This document shows, in pieces, positions 18,372 through 27,900 of a stretch of DNA of 64,000 nt; the stretch's first letter is position 1, and each line of letters starts with the position of its first letter. Location: NCBI GenBank assembly GCA_902781315.1, contig CACZIT010000007.1:1-64000 (forward strand). The letters are read 5' to 3'. The position numbers and the translations under genes were made by a program. The DNA is from an uncultured Prevotellaceae bacterium (GTDB taxonomy: Bacteria; Bacteroidota; Bacteroidia; Bacteroidales; Bacteroidaceae). The notes under the pieces were generated by a model. The model saw only the letters and a program-made list of their open reading frames with translations, was not told the origin of the DNA and searched no databases.

Positions 18372-18432
18372 ATTCAAACTATCATTTTCATCTGACGCCG
18401 AAGCAAGACTATTTCCCAGAAACTGAGGACAA

Positions 18433-19029
18433 TCAGTCAAGCTGCAACGCCACGTTGTGTTCCTTAGCCATGCGGCGCATGTTCATGATGGCGTAACGCA
18501 TGCGTCCCAGCGCCGTATTGATGCTCACGTTGGTGGTCTCAGAGATTTCCTTGAACGACATCTGCTGGTAATAGCGCATGTAGACCACTTCGCGTTGCGG
18601 AGCAGGCAGGTTGTCCATAATCTTGCGCACGTCTTTCATCACCTGCGTGTTGACATACTGGTTTTCAATGTTACCTTCAAAGAGGTGCTCGCCACTCAGG
18701 TTCGACAGGTCGTTGCCTTCCGTGGGTTCCACGATGCGGTCGGACTTCTGCTCGCGATACCAGTCCATGATCACGTTGTGGGCAATGCGCATGAGCCATG
18801 CCGAGAACTTGCCGCTGGCTGTATAGCGTCCTTCCTGCAAGCGCGAAATCACCTTGACGAAGGTTTCCTGAAACACATCGTCGGCCAGATCGCGGTCGTG
18901 CACCACGAACAGAATGTAGGCATAGAGTTTAGACTGATTCCGAGCCAACAATAAGTCGAACGCCCTGTTGTCGCCATTAACGTAAGATAAGGCCAACTCC
19001 TCGTCGGTCATACCGTTCAGATTCTTCAT
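18433..19029 (-). CDS. ECF-type RNA polymerase sigma factor
   Basis: A 198-residue sigma-70 family factor of the ECF group. Region 2 is seen as DDVFQETFVKVISRL (about 50-65) and WLMRIAHNVIMDWYR; region 4 as LPAPQREVVYMRYYQQMSF followed by the helix-turn-helix EISETTNVSINTALGRMRYA. No FecR-like or ZAS anti-sigma gene follows; the next gene encodes a DUF4738 lipoprotein. Its own promoter (TATCTTTG at 19127-19134) has the housekeeping form, not an evident self-recognised one. Confidence 0.93.
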   Translation of the reverse strand: MKNLNGMTDEELALSYVNGDNRAFDLLLARNQSKLYAYILFVVHDRDLADDVFQETFVKVISRLQEGRYTASGKFSAWLMRIAHNVIMDWYREQKSDRIVEPTEGNDLSNLSGEHLFEGNIENQYVNTQVMKDVRKIMDNLPAPQREVVYMRYYQQMSFKEISETTNVSINTALGRMRYAIMNMRRMAKEHNVALQLD

Positions 19030-19126
19030 TTCTTTAAGTTTTGATTCTTAAGTAAATGATGTTTCGATAGGCGTTCTGATGTTTAAATTGTTGATAACTC
19101 TGATTGATTTATATTAAATTCGCCTG

Positions 19127-19158
19127 CAAAGATAAGACAAATTCGCCTTTCCACCAAA
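19127..19158 (-). promoter_or_regulatory. Promoter of the ECF sigma factor gene
   Basis: Reverse-strand -7 TATCTTTG (19127-19134) and -33 TTTG (19155-19158), spacing 20 bases, about 98 bases before the ATG. Confidence 0.7.
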
Positions 19159-19177
19159 TTTTAATCAAAAAAAATGC

Positions 19178-19251
19178 AAAAAAAGAGGTTGGTGCAGGAT
19201 GCTACCAACCTCGAGGAACGATTTCAGAAAAGGATTGAAATCATAAAAACA
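19178..19251 (-). ncRNA. Candidate small RNA between the sigma gene and the GH28-GH105 gene
   Basis: Read leftward, a promoter (see 19257-19288) is followed by a stretch of about 74 bases with no credible reading frame but two hairpins: GATTTCA/TGAAATC (arms 19220-19226 and 19236-19242) and a perfect 9-bp stem GAGGTTGGT/ACCAACCTC (19185-19193 and 19204-19212). The second is followed by seven T's and then GCA and eight more T's, a strong terminator. The sigma gene has its own promoter downstream, so this unit looks independent. Alternatively it is an attenuated upstream leader of the sigma gene. Function unknown. Confidence 0.55.
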
Positions 19252-19256
19252 CGGGG

Positions 19257-19288
19257 CAAATATAGGTTTTATTATCGAAACATGCAAA
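19257..19288 (-). promoter_or_regulatory. Promoter of the candidate small RNA
   Basis: Reverse-strand -7 TATATTTG (19257-19264) and -33 TTTG (19285-19288) with 20-base spacing. Confidence 0.6.
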
Positions 19289-19380
19289 TTTTACGGCAGG
19301 AAATTTGCATATTTAACACTTCCAGACCGAAAAAAGCCTAAAATCTTGCCTTTTTCGGCAGTTGTATACTATCTTTTTTG

Positions 19381-19388
19381 TATCTTTG
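19381..19388 (+). promoter_or_regulatory. Promoter -7 element of the GH28-GH105 gene
   Basis: TATCTTTG, about 50 bases before the ATG at 19439. Confidence 0.6.
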
Positions 19389-19438
19389 CACTCGGAAAAA
19401 ATCAACCGAATGACCAAACCTAACAACCCTCTACAACA

Positions 19439-21988
19439 ATGAAGACATTGAAACTATTGCTCGCCATGATGCTCATCTCCTTGGGCACACAGGCCCAAGG
19501 GTGGAACGACGAGCTCTACCGGCAAATCGAGTACAACGTCAAAGCTCCGGAGTTTGCCCAGCGCGACTTTCCCATCACGAAGTATGGAGCCAAGCTGAAC
19601 GCCAAGCCCGACAAGAACCAGAAGGCTATCAACAAAGCCATTGCAGCCTGTTCGAAGGCTGGCGGCGGACGCGTGATCGTGCCGGCCGGCACCTGGACCA
19701 CAGGTCCCATCACGCTGAAGAGCAATGTCAACCTCTGTCTTGAAGAGGGCGCCCATCTGCTCTTTGCCTTCGACACGAAGCTGTTTCCCATCGTGAAGAC
19801 ACGCTGGGAGGGCATGGACCTCATGAACTATCAGCCCTGCATCTATGCCTACGGCGAGAAAAACATTGCCATCACCGGCCGCGGCACCATCGATGGCAAC
19901 GGCTCCAACGAGACGTGGTGGCCGATGTGTGGCAAGGACACCTACGGCTGGACTCCCGAGACCGTCGAGAGCCAGAAAGTGGGCCGACCGCTGCTGTTCA
20001 AGTATGCCGAGGCCGGCACCCCCATCGAGGAGCGCCAGTTCCAGGGAAAAGGCCTGCGCCCACAGCTCATCAACCTTTATAAGTGTGAAAACATTCTGCT
20101 CGAAGGCGTCACCCTGCTGCGCTCGCCCTTCTGGGTGGTGCATCCCCTGCTGTCGAAGAATATCACCGTGCGCGGCCTGACCATCATCAACGACGGCCCC
20201 AACGGTGACGGATGCGACCCTGAGTCGTGCGAGAACGTGCTCATTGAGAACTGCCGTTTCCAGACGGGCGACGACTGCATCGCTATCAAGAGCGGACGCA
20301 ACGAGGACGGACGCCTTTGGAACATTCCCTCGGAGAACATCATCGTGCGCCATTGCACGATGGCCGACGGACACGGTGGCGTAGTCATCGGCTCCGAGAT
20401 TTCAGGCGGTTGCCGCAACGTGTTCGTGGAAGACTGCGAGATGGACTCGCCCAATCTCGACCGTGTACTTCGCCTGAAGACCAACACCTGCCGCGGCGGC
20501 GTGACTGAGAATATATATATGAGGAACGTGCGCGTGGGGCAATGCCGCGAAGCCGTGATGCGCATCAACCTGGAATACGAGCCCAACGAGCCCGCCAAGC
20601 GCGGATTTGTGCCTACGGTGAGAAACGTCTACATGGAGAACGTCACCTGCCAAAAGAGCAAGTACGGCATTCTGATCAACGGTTTGCACGATTCGGACAA
20701 CATCTACAACATCAACGTGAAGAATTGCCGCTTCGACGGCGTGCAGAGTGATGCCGTAAAACGCACAGGCAAGAGCCACGACCTGCACTTCGAACAACTC
20801 TTCGTCAACGGCCAGCTGGTGCTGCTGGAGCCGCCTTTTGCCTACACCGACAAGCAGGGGGAGCGCCGTGCCCGCTATTCCGAGTGGCTCACGTGGTCGG
20901 AAATGAAGCGCACGCCCGAGCCCTACATGCTCGACTTTGCCAAGAAACCCCGTTGGAGCTACGTCATGGGCATTGAGCAGGAAGCCATGCTCGACACCTA
21001 TCTGGCCTACGGCAACGAGCAGATTCTGCAATATCTGCGCCGCTATCCGGCCAAAATGATCGACCAGGAAGGCAACATCACCGGATACAAATACGAGGAT
21101 TTCAACCTCGACAACGTGCGCACGGCACGCTACATCTATCGTCTGAATAAGCTGCAACCGCAGGAAAACGTAGAAAAAGCACTACGCACGCTCTTCCGAC
21201 AGCTCGAAAAACAGCCCCGAACGAAAGAAAAAGTGTGGTGGCACAAGGCCATTTACGCCAATCAGGTGTGGCTCGACGGCATTTTCATGGGTCTGCCCTA
21301 CTACACGCTGGCTGCTCCCGACATGGTGAAAGCCAAGAAAGTAAAGAAATACTACGACGATGCCGTAGACCAAATCACGAAGACCGACCTTCGCACCTAC
21401 GACCCCAAGACTCGCCTCTGGAAGCATGCCTGGGACGAGACGCACAAGATGTTCTGGGCCGATCCCGCAACCGGACAAAGCAAGCACACTTGGGGGCGCG
21501 CCCTGGGCTGGTATGTTATGGCCATGACGGAAGTTTTGGAGGCTCTGCCCGAGGACTATGCTCGTCGGCAGGAGGTGCTCAGCCTGCTGCAAAAAGCCAT
21601 GACTGAGGTGGTCAATCATCAAGACAAAAAGACAGGGGTGTGGTACGACGTGCTCGACGTGAAAGACGAGCGTAACTATTTGGAAGCCAGTTGCTCATCA
21701 ATGTTTGCTTATGTATTGCTGAAGGGTGCCCGCATGGGGTGGCTCGACGAAAACTTTAAGCAGGCAGGCATCCGTGCCTTCAACGGAATCGTCGATCAGT
21801 TTGTCCGTGTCAATGCCGACAAGACCATCTCGCTGACACGCTGTTGCGAGGTGTCTGGACTGGGTCCCGACAACAATCGTCGCCGCGACGGATCGTTTGA
21901 CTACTACATCTCAGAACCCATCCGCGACAACGATGCCAAGGGTGTAGGTCCTTTCATCTGGGCTGCCCTGGAAATGGAGAGGTTATAG
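19439..21988 (+). CDS. Two-domain pectinase: GH28 polygalacturonase fused to GH105 unsaturated glucuronyl/rhamnogalacturonyl hydrolase
   Basis: An 849-residue secreted enzyme with a signal peptide (cut after GTQAQG). Residues about 40-460 form a GH28 right-handed beta helix with the catalytic blocks NDGPNGDGCDPESC, TGDDCIAIKSGR and ADGHGGVVIGSE. Residues about 485-849 match GH105/GH88 (alpha/alpha barrel; WWHKAIYANQVWLDGIFMG, WDETHKMFWADPATG, HTWGRALGWYVMAM, CCEVSGLG). GH28 cuts galacturonan or rhamnogalacturonan; GH105 removes the unsaturated uronic acid left by lyases. Having both in one chain would process pectin fragments in sequence. It is the first enzyme of the pectin locus. No frameshift separates the halves. 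Confidence 0.92.
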   Translation: MKTLKLLLAMMLISLGTQAQGWNDELYRQIEYNVKAPEFAQRDFPITKYGAKLNAKPDKNQKAINKAIAACSKAGGGRVIVPAGTWTTGPITLKSNVNLCLEEGAHLLFAFDTKLFPIVKTRWEGMDLMNYQPCIYAYGEKNIAITGRGTIDGNGSNETWWPMCGKDTYGWTPETVESQKVGRPLLFKYAEAGTPIEERQFQGKGLRPQLINLYKCENILLEGVTLLRSPFWVVHPLLSKNITVRGLTIINDGPNGDGCDPESCENVLIENCRFQTGDDCIAIKSGRNEDGRLWNIPSENIIVRHCTMADGHGGVVIGSEISGGCRNVFVEDCEMDSPNLDRVLRLKTNTCRGGVTENIYMRNVRVGQCREAVMRINLEYEPNEPAKRGFVPTVRNVYMENVTCQKSKYGILINGLHDSDNIYNINVKNCRFDGVQSDAVKRTGKSHDLHFEQLFVNGQLVLLEPPFAYTDKQGERRARYSEWLTWSEMKRTPEPYMLDFAKKPRWSYVMGIEQEAMLDTYLAYGNEQILQYLRRYPAKMIDQEGNITGYKYEDFNLDNVRTARYIYRLNKLQPQENVEKALRTLFRQLEKQPRTKEKVWWHKAIYANQVWLDGIFMGLPYYTLAAPDMVKAKKVKKYYDDAVDQITKTDLRTYDPKTRLWKHAWDETHKMFWADPATGQSKHTWGRALGWYVMAMTEVLEALPEDYARRQEVLSLLQKAMTEVVNHQDKKTGVWYDVLDVKDERNYLEASCSSMFAYVLLKGARMGWLDENFKQAGIRAFNGIVDQFVRVNADKTISLTRCCEVSGLGPDNNRRRDGSFDYYISEPIRDNDAKGVGPFIWAALEMERL

Positions 21989-22009
21989 TACTCCCCACCC
22001 CCTTCATCC

Positions 22010-22123
22010 GATGACAGATGATAGATGACAGTTTTTCGAAATCGCCGATTTTGGAGGCTTATTATTAATAAGAACCTCTCTCTCCCTACTTTTAAAAAAA
22101 ACTGCCATCTGTCATCTGTCATC
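22010..22123. repeat. 27-bp imperfect inverted repeat, long stem-loop
   Basis: The left arm 22010-22036 begins GATGACAGATGATAGATGAC and ends GTTTTT; the right arm 22097-22123 is its complement at 25 of 27 positions. The 60-base loop holds the palindrome CTTATTATTAATAAG. Both arms contain short GATGACA repeats. It lies 21 bases after the GH28-GH105 stop and could be a terminator structure or a small mobile-element relic; no transposase is near. Confidence 0.65.
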
Positions 22124-22212
22124 GCTGTCATCAACCAAAAGACAACATCAACAACCTTCTGGCCACAGGAGCAACTGACTGCAGACAACAAGACAACACC
22201 TGCAGGCTATAG

Positions 22213-22340
22213 AAGTATCGTTTGTATCCTATGGAAGCACCGTTTGTATCCTAACAAAAGCACCATTTGTATCCTACAAAAGCATCGTTTGCATCCTACA
22301 AAATTATCGTTTGTATCCTATAAAAACACTGTTTGTAAAG
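22213..22340 (+). repeat. Six-copy 22-bp tandem array with core TTTGTATCCTA
   Basis: The TTTG of each copy starts at 22221, 22243, 22266, 22288, 22310 and 22332 (pitch 22, one step of 23). The core TTTGTATCCTA is well kept and the linkers (for example ACAAAAGCACC) vary. It encodes nothing credible. The pitch equals that of the arrays at 5406 and 31821, but the sequence is unrelated to them. Confidence 0.85.
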
Positions 22341-22419
22341 ACCATTTCACCCGTTTATAAAATTTAAACTTTCAAGCCGCCGCTGTTAACAGATTTTCAC
22401 AAGCAAGGTAGCTCATAAT

Positions 22420-22450
22420 TTTGGAGATTGGAAAAAAAGATGTAACTTTG
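22420..22450 (+). promoter_or_regulatory. Promoter of the repeat surface protein gene
   Basis: -33 TTTG (22420-22423) and -7 TAACTTTG (22443-22450), spacing 19 bases. It supports the ATG at 22491. Confidence 0.75.
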
Positions 22451-22490
22451 CAGGCAGATAGTAAACATGTATAACTTAAACCAAAACATT

Positions 22491-24734
22491 ATGACAAAAA
22501 CTTTACGCTTTTCGCTGCTCAGCATGTTGCTGATGCTGTGTGGCAGCATGTATGCTGACGAAGTCAAGTTCGACTTCTCTGCCGACAACGCGTATTCGCT
22601 GTTTGGGCTCTCCGGATTCTCGAGCAACGACTCCAACGCCGGCGACATCACAGAGAACAAGTCCACTACTTCAGGTGACGTGACCGTGACCGTATCGCCC
22701 TGCGACGGCAAGAACCCCAACCGCATGTGGACAGGTTCGCTCCGCATGTATGGCGGCACACTCACCATTGCCTCCGCGGGCAAAAACATTACCGCCATCG
22801 AATTCACGCTGAACAACAGCAAGTGGGGCAACAACACCGCTAATACCGGCAAGCTCGAAACCGGCAAGTGGACCGGTGACGCTGCTTCAGTAGTCATCAC
22901 CGTTGGCGGCAACACGCAGATTAAGTCGATGACTGTCACCCTCGGTGAAGGCGGTACCACGCCCGATCCTGATCCCGAACCACAGCCGGGCGAAATCAAG
23001 AAGGTGACCGTTGCCGAATTCAACGCTGCCGCTGAAAGCACCGACGTTTGGTATCAGCTCTCTGGCACGGTGAAGAACCTGAAGGACGGCGACCAGTACG
23101 GCAACTTCGACCTCGAGGACGAGACGGGCACTGTCTACGTCTACGGTCTGCTCTCCGAGAAGGGTGGCGAGAAGAAGCTCTTCCAGGAGCTGGCTGCCGA
23201 GAAGGGCATCAAGAACGGCACGAAGATTACCATCATCGGCAACCGCGGCTCATACAAAGAGAAGATTGAGGTGCTGAATGCCTACTTCGTGAGCGTCGAC
23301 GGCCAGGGCGAAGAGCCCGAGCCCCAGCCCGAAGAGACTAAGAAGGCTACCATCGCCGAGTTCAATGCAGCTGCTGAAAGCACCACCGTTTGGTATCAGC
23401 TCTCCGGCACGGTGAAGAACCTGAAGGACGGCGACATCTACGGTAACTTCGACCTTGAGGACGAGACGGGCTCTGTCTACGTCTACGGTCTGCTCTCTGA
23501 GAAGGGTGGCGAGAAGAAGCTCTTCCAGGAGCTCGCTGCCGAGAAGGGCATCAAGAACGGCACGAAGATTACCATCTGTGGTAACCGCGGCTCTTATGGC
23601 GACAAGATTGAAGTCGTGAATGCTTACTTCGTGAGCGTCGACGGTCAGGGCGAAGAGCCCGAGCCCCAGCCCGACGAAGTGAAGGATGCCACCATCGCCG
23701 AGTTCAACGCAGCTGCCGAGAGCACCGATGTCTGGTACAAGCTGAAGGGTGAAGTGAAGAACCTGAAGGATGGCGACAAGTACGGCAACTTCGACCTCGA
23801 GGATGCTACGGGTTCGGTCTACGTCTACGGCCTGCTCTCCGAGAAGGGCGGCGCCAAGGGTGAATTCCAGGCTCTGGCAGCAGAGAAGGGCATCAAGAAC
23901 GGCTGCAAGATTACCATTATCGGCAACCGCGGTTCGTATAAGGATAAGATTGAGGTGACGAATGCTTACTTCGTGAGCGTCGACGAGGCTGCTCCTGCCG
24001 AGCTCACCATCAGCGGCGAGACCACGTTCGTGGAGTCTACCGTAGTGACCATCACTCCGTCGGACGTAGACCACGACGTCTACTACACACTCGACGGCAC
24101 CGATCCGAAGACCTCCAGCACTCAGGTGCGCTACATGGAGCCGTTCACCATCACCGAGACCTGCACCGTGCGCGCTTGGGAGGAAGATGCCGACATCTAT
24201 GCCGAGAAGACCTTCACGAAGGCCGAGGCTCCTGCCGAGATGACCGTTGAGGACGTCATCGCAGCTGCTCCCGAGAACACCAATGCTACCGAAGGTCAGC
24301 AGAAGGTTTGGGTGAAGGGCTACATCGTGGGCTTCGTTGATGGTGCCAAGCTGGCCGAGGGTGCTAAGTTCACCGCTGAGGGCTGCGAGACTGCCACCAA
24401 CCTGCTGCTCGCCACCAATCCTGCCGAGACCAACGTAGAGAACTGCATCCCCGTTCAGCTGCCTGCCGGCGACATCCGCGCAGCCCTGAACCTGCAGGAC
24501 AACCCCGACAACCTGGGTAAGGAAGTGAAGCTCTACGGCTATGTGCTGAAGTACTTCAGCGCACCTGGTCTGAAGAACGTCACCGCCTACGAGTTCACCG
24601 GCGAGACGGGTGTTGAGATGATCAATGCCGAGGCCCAGCAGAACGGCCGCATCTACAACCTTGCCGGCCAGCGCGTCGACAACGCCTTCAAGGGCATCGT
24701 CATCGTGGGCGGCAAGAAGATTGTAAAGAAATAA
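22491..24734 (+). CDS. Secreted surface protein with three near-identical OB-fold-like repeats
   Basis: A 747-residue protein with signal peptide MTKTLRFSLLSMLLMLCGSM. In order: an N-terminal beta domain (about 25-160); a proline/acidic linker; three 114-residue repeats, each starting TIAEFNAAAEST and containing VYVYGLLSEKGG and NRGSY, joined by GEEPEPQPEE linkers; a chitobiase-type C-terminal fold (YYTLDGTDP); a DUF6359-like domain (about 590-700); and a tail IYNLAGQRV...KKIVKK seen on many Prevotella surface proteins. The repeats start at nucleotides 23007, 23349 and 23691 (exact 342-base pitch). It probably binds pectin or presents the locus at the cell surface; the ligand is unknown. An ATG 24 bases upstream is less likely. 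It precedes SusC. Confidence 0.8.
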   Translation: MTKTLRFSLLSMLLMLCGSMYADEVKFDFSADNAYSLFGLSGFSSNDSNAGDITENKSTTSGDVTVTVSPCDGKNPNRMWTGSLRMYGGTLTIASAGKNITAIEFTLNNSKWGNNTANTGKLETGKWTGDAASVVITVGGNTQIKSMTVTLGEGGTTPDPDPEPQPGEIKKVTVAEFNAAAESTDVWYQLSGTVKNLKDGDQYGNFDLEDETGTVYVYGLLSEKGGEKKLFQELAAEKGIKNGTKITIIGNRGSYKEKIEVLNAYFVSVDGQGEEPEPQPEETKKATIAEFNAAAESTTVWYQLSGTVKNLKDGDIYGNFDLEDETGSVYVYGLLSEKGGEKKLFQELAAEKGIKNGTKITICGNRGSYGDKIEVVNAYFVSVDGQGEEPEPQPDEVKDATIAEFNAAAESTDVWYKLKGEVKNLKDGDKYGNFDLEDATGSVYVYGLLSEKGGAKGEFQALAAEKGIKNGCKITIIGNRGSYKDKIEVTNAYFVSVDEAAPAELTISGETTFVESTVVTITPSDVDHDVYYTLDGTDPKTSSTQVRYMEPFTITETCTVRAWEEDADIYAEKTFTKAEAPAEMTVEDVIAAAPENTNATEGQQKVWVKGYIVGFVDGAKLAEGAKFTAEGCETATNLLLATNPAETNVENCIPVQLPAGDIRAALNLQDNPDNLGKEVKLYGYVLKYFSAPGLKNVTAYEFTGETGVEMINAEAQQNGRIYNLAGQRVDNAFKGIVIVGGKKIVKK
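23007..24032 (+). repeat. Three 342-bp direct repeats inside the surface protein gene
   Basis: Copies at 23007, 23349 and 23691 are highly alike at DNA level, differing mainly at third positions, plus a few replacements in the third copy (WYKLKG for WYQLSG, GAKGEFQ for GEKKLFQ). This indicates recent in-frame duplication. Confidence 0.9.
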
Positions 24735-24757
24735 GCTGACACAATCAGCCTAACAAC

Positions 24758-24804
24758 AAATGGCAACACTCCTCAAAAATGCAGGAGTGTTGCCATTTCT
24801 TTTT
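24758..24804 (+). terminator. Terminator after the surface protein gene
   Basis: AAATGGCAACACTCCT (24758-24773) pairs perfectly with AGGAGTGTTGCCATTT (24783-24798), followed by CTTTTT. A classic rho-independent terminator that separates this gene from susC. Confidence 0.9.
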
Positions 24805-24843
24805 CACTCATTTCAAGTATTTTCAATGTTTTTGACTAATAAT

Positions 24844-24874
24844 TTTGCAAAGTGGACTTTTTTTTGTACCTTTG
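24844..24874 (+). promoter_or_regulatory. Promoter of the SusC-SusD operon
   Basis: -33 TTTG (24844-24847) and -7 TACCTTTG (24867-24874), spacing 19 bases, about 60 bases before the SusC start. Confidence 0.75.
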
Positions 24875-24933
24875 TAACCCTAAATCAGAATTATTATTTC
24901 AATTTTTAATTATTAACTAACTTAAATTAATGT

Positions 24934-27900
24934 ATGTCTGGTAATTTAAACCACATGAGAACGACACTCGTGTCGCTCCTGCTGCTGATGGCCTCGGCGC
25001 TCTCAGCGCAGACAATCAAAGGAAATGTTGCAGACAATACGGGCGAACCCATTATCGGAGCCACTGTTATGGAACAGGGCGTCACCGGTAACGGCATCGT
25101 GACCGATATTGACGGCAACTTCTCGTTAGTGCTCAAAGGTTCGTCGAAGAAGCTGACGATTTCGTACATCGGTATGAAGACGCAGACCATCGACGTAGCC
25201 GGCAAGAGCGATGTGAACGTAGTGCTCGAAGACGAAGCCACAAGTCTGAACGACGTGGTGGTCATCGGTTACGGCACTGTAAAGAAAAAGGACCTGACGG
25301 GTTCGGTAGCTACCGTGAACAGCGACGTGCTGCAGGCAGTCCCCGTGGCCAACGCTTCGGAGGCCCTGACGGGTAAAATGCCTGGTGTGCAAATCACTAC
25401 TACTGAAGGCTCCCCCGACGCCGAAGTGAAGATTCGCGTTCGTGGTGGCGGCTCCATCACCCAGTCGAACGACCCGCTTTACATCGTCGACGGCTTCCCC
25501 GTTGATGGTATCAGCGACATTCCTGCCAACGACATCGAGGACATCACCGTGCTGAAGGACGCTTCGTCGACCGCCATCTACGGTTCGCGTGGTGCCAACG
25601 GCGTTATCCTCGTCACCACCAAGAGCGGTAAGGAAGGCAAGACCAAGGTGAGCTACAACGCCTACTACTCTTGGAAGAAGATTGCCAAGAAGATGGATGT
25701 CATCGGCGCGCGCGACTATGCCACATGGCAGTATGAGCTCGCCCTGCTGAAGAACGGCAACAACCCTGAGAAGATTTCCTCCTACACCGACTACTTCGGC
25801 AACTATCAGGACATCGATATGTATGACAACATCGAGACCAACGACTGGCAGGACCTCGTCTACGGCCGCACGGGCAACACCTTCAACCACAACATCAACA
25901 TCAACGGTGGTTCGGAGAACATCAAGTATGCCTTCAGCTATGCCCACATGAACGACAAGGCCATCCAGATTGGCTCGAACTTCAAGCGCGACAACTTCTC
26001 GCTCAAACTGAACACCAAGCCTTCGAAGCGCACCACGCTCGACTTCCAGGCCCGTTATGCCAACACCGACATCCGCGGTGGCGGTGCCAACGATGCCACG
26101 GGCTCCTACGACTCCGACCACCGTCTGCGCTACGCCATCCTCTACTCGCCGTTCCCCCTGAAGAACTTCGATGCTTCGGCTGGTAGTGCCGACGACGAGC
26201 TGGGCAACCTCTACAACCCCCTGCAGGTACAGCGCGACAACGACCGAAAGAAGAACCGCAAGAACCTCAACATCGCTGGTGCATTCGGTTGGGAAGTCTA
26301 CGACAACCTGCGTCTCAAGACTGAGTTTGGCTACGACGACTACACCGAGAACGACAAGCGCTTCTGGGGCCTTTCTACCTATTATATTAAGAATGTGCCC
26401 GCCGTCAACGTGCAGAACATGCCGGCCATCCGCATCACGGACACCTTCCGTCATCGTTTCCGCAACACTAACACCGTGAACTACGACTTCAAGAAGCTCA
26501 TCAACAGCGACGACCATTCGCTGAACGTGCTCGTCGGTCATGAGTACATCATCACCAAGAAGCACGTCGATGCTGATGAAGCTCACGGCTATCCCGTTGA
26601 CTTCGATGCCGCCACAGCTTGGCGTCTCACCGCTCAGGCTCAGTCGCCTTATAGCATCGACGACGTCTATAGCGCCGACGACAAGCTGCTGTCGTTCTTC
26701 GGCCGCGTCAACTACAACTTCCTCGACCGCTACCTGCTCAGCGCTACGTTCCGCGCTGACGGCAGCTCGAAGTTCTCGAAGGAAAACCGCTGGGGCTACT
26801 TCCCCTCGGCAGCCATCGCTTGGCGTATCTCTTCCGAACCCTTCATGGCCGGAACCACAAAGTGGCTCGACGACTTGAAGCTGCGTCTGAGCTATGGTAC
26901 CGCCGGTAACAACAACATCCCAGTGGGCCAGCTTGTTCAGATGTACGAGCCGAAGACCACCTCGTGGGTGAACGGCGTCTCGTCTTACTGGGCTCCCTCG
27001 AAGGTCATGGCCAATCCCGACCTGAAGTGGGAAACCACCATCACCCGTAACCTCGGTCTCGACTTCACACTCTTCGGCGGCGCTCTGAACGGTAGCATCG
27101 AAGGCTACATCAACACCACGAAGGACCTGCTCATCGAGTTCCCCGTTGGTGGTACCGGCTACGACACGCAGTATCGCAACATGGGTAAGACCGAGAACAA
27201 GGGTGTTGAGCTCAGCCTCACCTGGCACGCCGTCAACAAGAAGGACTGGGGCATCGACCTCGGTGGCAACATCGCCCTGAACCGCAACAAGATCAAGAGC
27301 CTTGGCATCATGGAAGACTATGGTTGGAACACCAACTGGGCTTCTACCGAGATTGGCAACGACTACATGATTGCCGTGGGCGAGCAGCTCGGAACGCTCA
27401 TGGGCTACAAGCTCGCTGGCTCTGGCCGCTACGAAGTGAGCGACTTCTCCGGCTACGACGAAAAGGAAGGCTGGCTCGGACATGACGGCAAACCCATTCA
27501 GTCTATTATCGGCGAAGTGCGTCCTGGCTCATTGAAGCTGATGGATATCGCCGGCGCTGAGGATGGCGGTCCTGACGGCAAGATCACGGCCGACGACATC
27601 ACGAAGATCGGAACGGTCAATCCCGACATCTTCGGTGGTTTCAACATCAACGTTCGCGCTTATGGCTTCGACCTCGCTGCCAACTTCAACTACAGCATCG
27701 GCAATCAGGTCTACAACGCCAACAAGATTGAGTACACCTCTACTTCAAAGTATCAGTATCGCAGCCTCTCCAGCATCATGGAGGCAGGCAAGCGCTGGAC
27801 CAACCTCGATCCCGCCACAGGACTGCTCTCCAACGATCCTGCCCGCCTGGCCGAGCTCAACCAGAACACCACCATGTGGAGCCCCTACATGAGTAAGTTC

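Noticed and set aside
22213..22340. CRISPR array
   Set aside because: Repeats and spacers are too short (22-bp total unit), spacers are not unique, and no cas gene is present. The arrays at 5406 and 31810 fail for the same reasons.
25126..27483. 785-codon open frame antisense to susC
   Set aside because: It lies entirely opposite a clear SusC gene; its product is Val/Asp-rich without domains. It comes from the codon bias of the sense strand.
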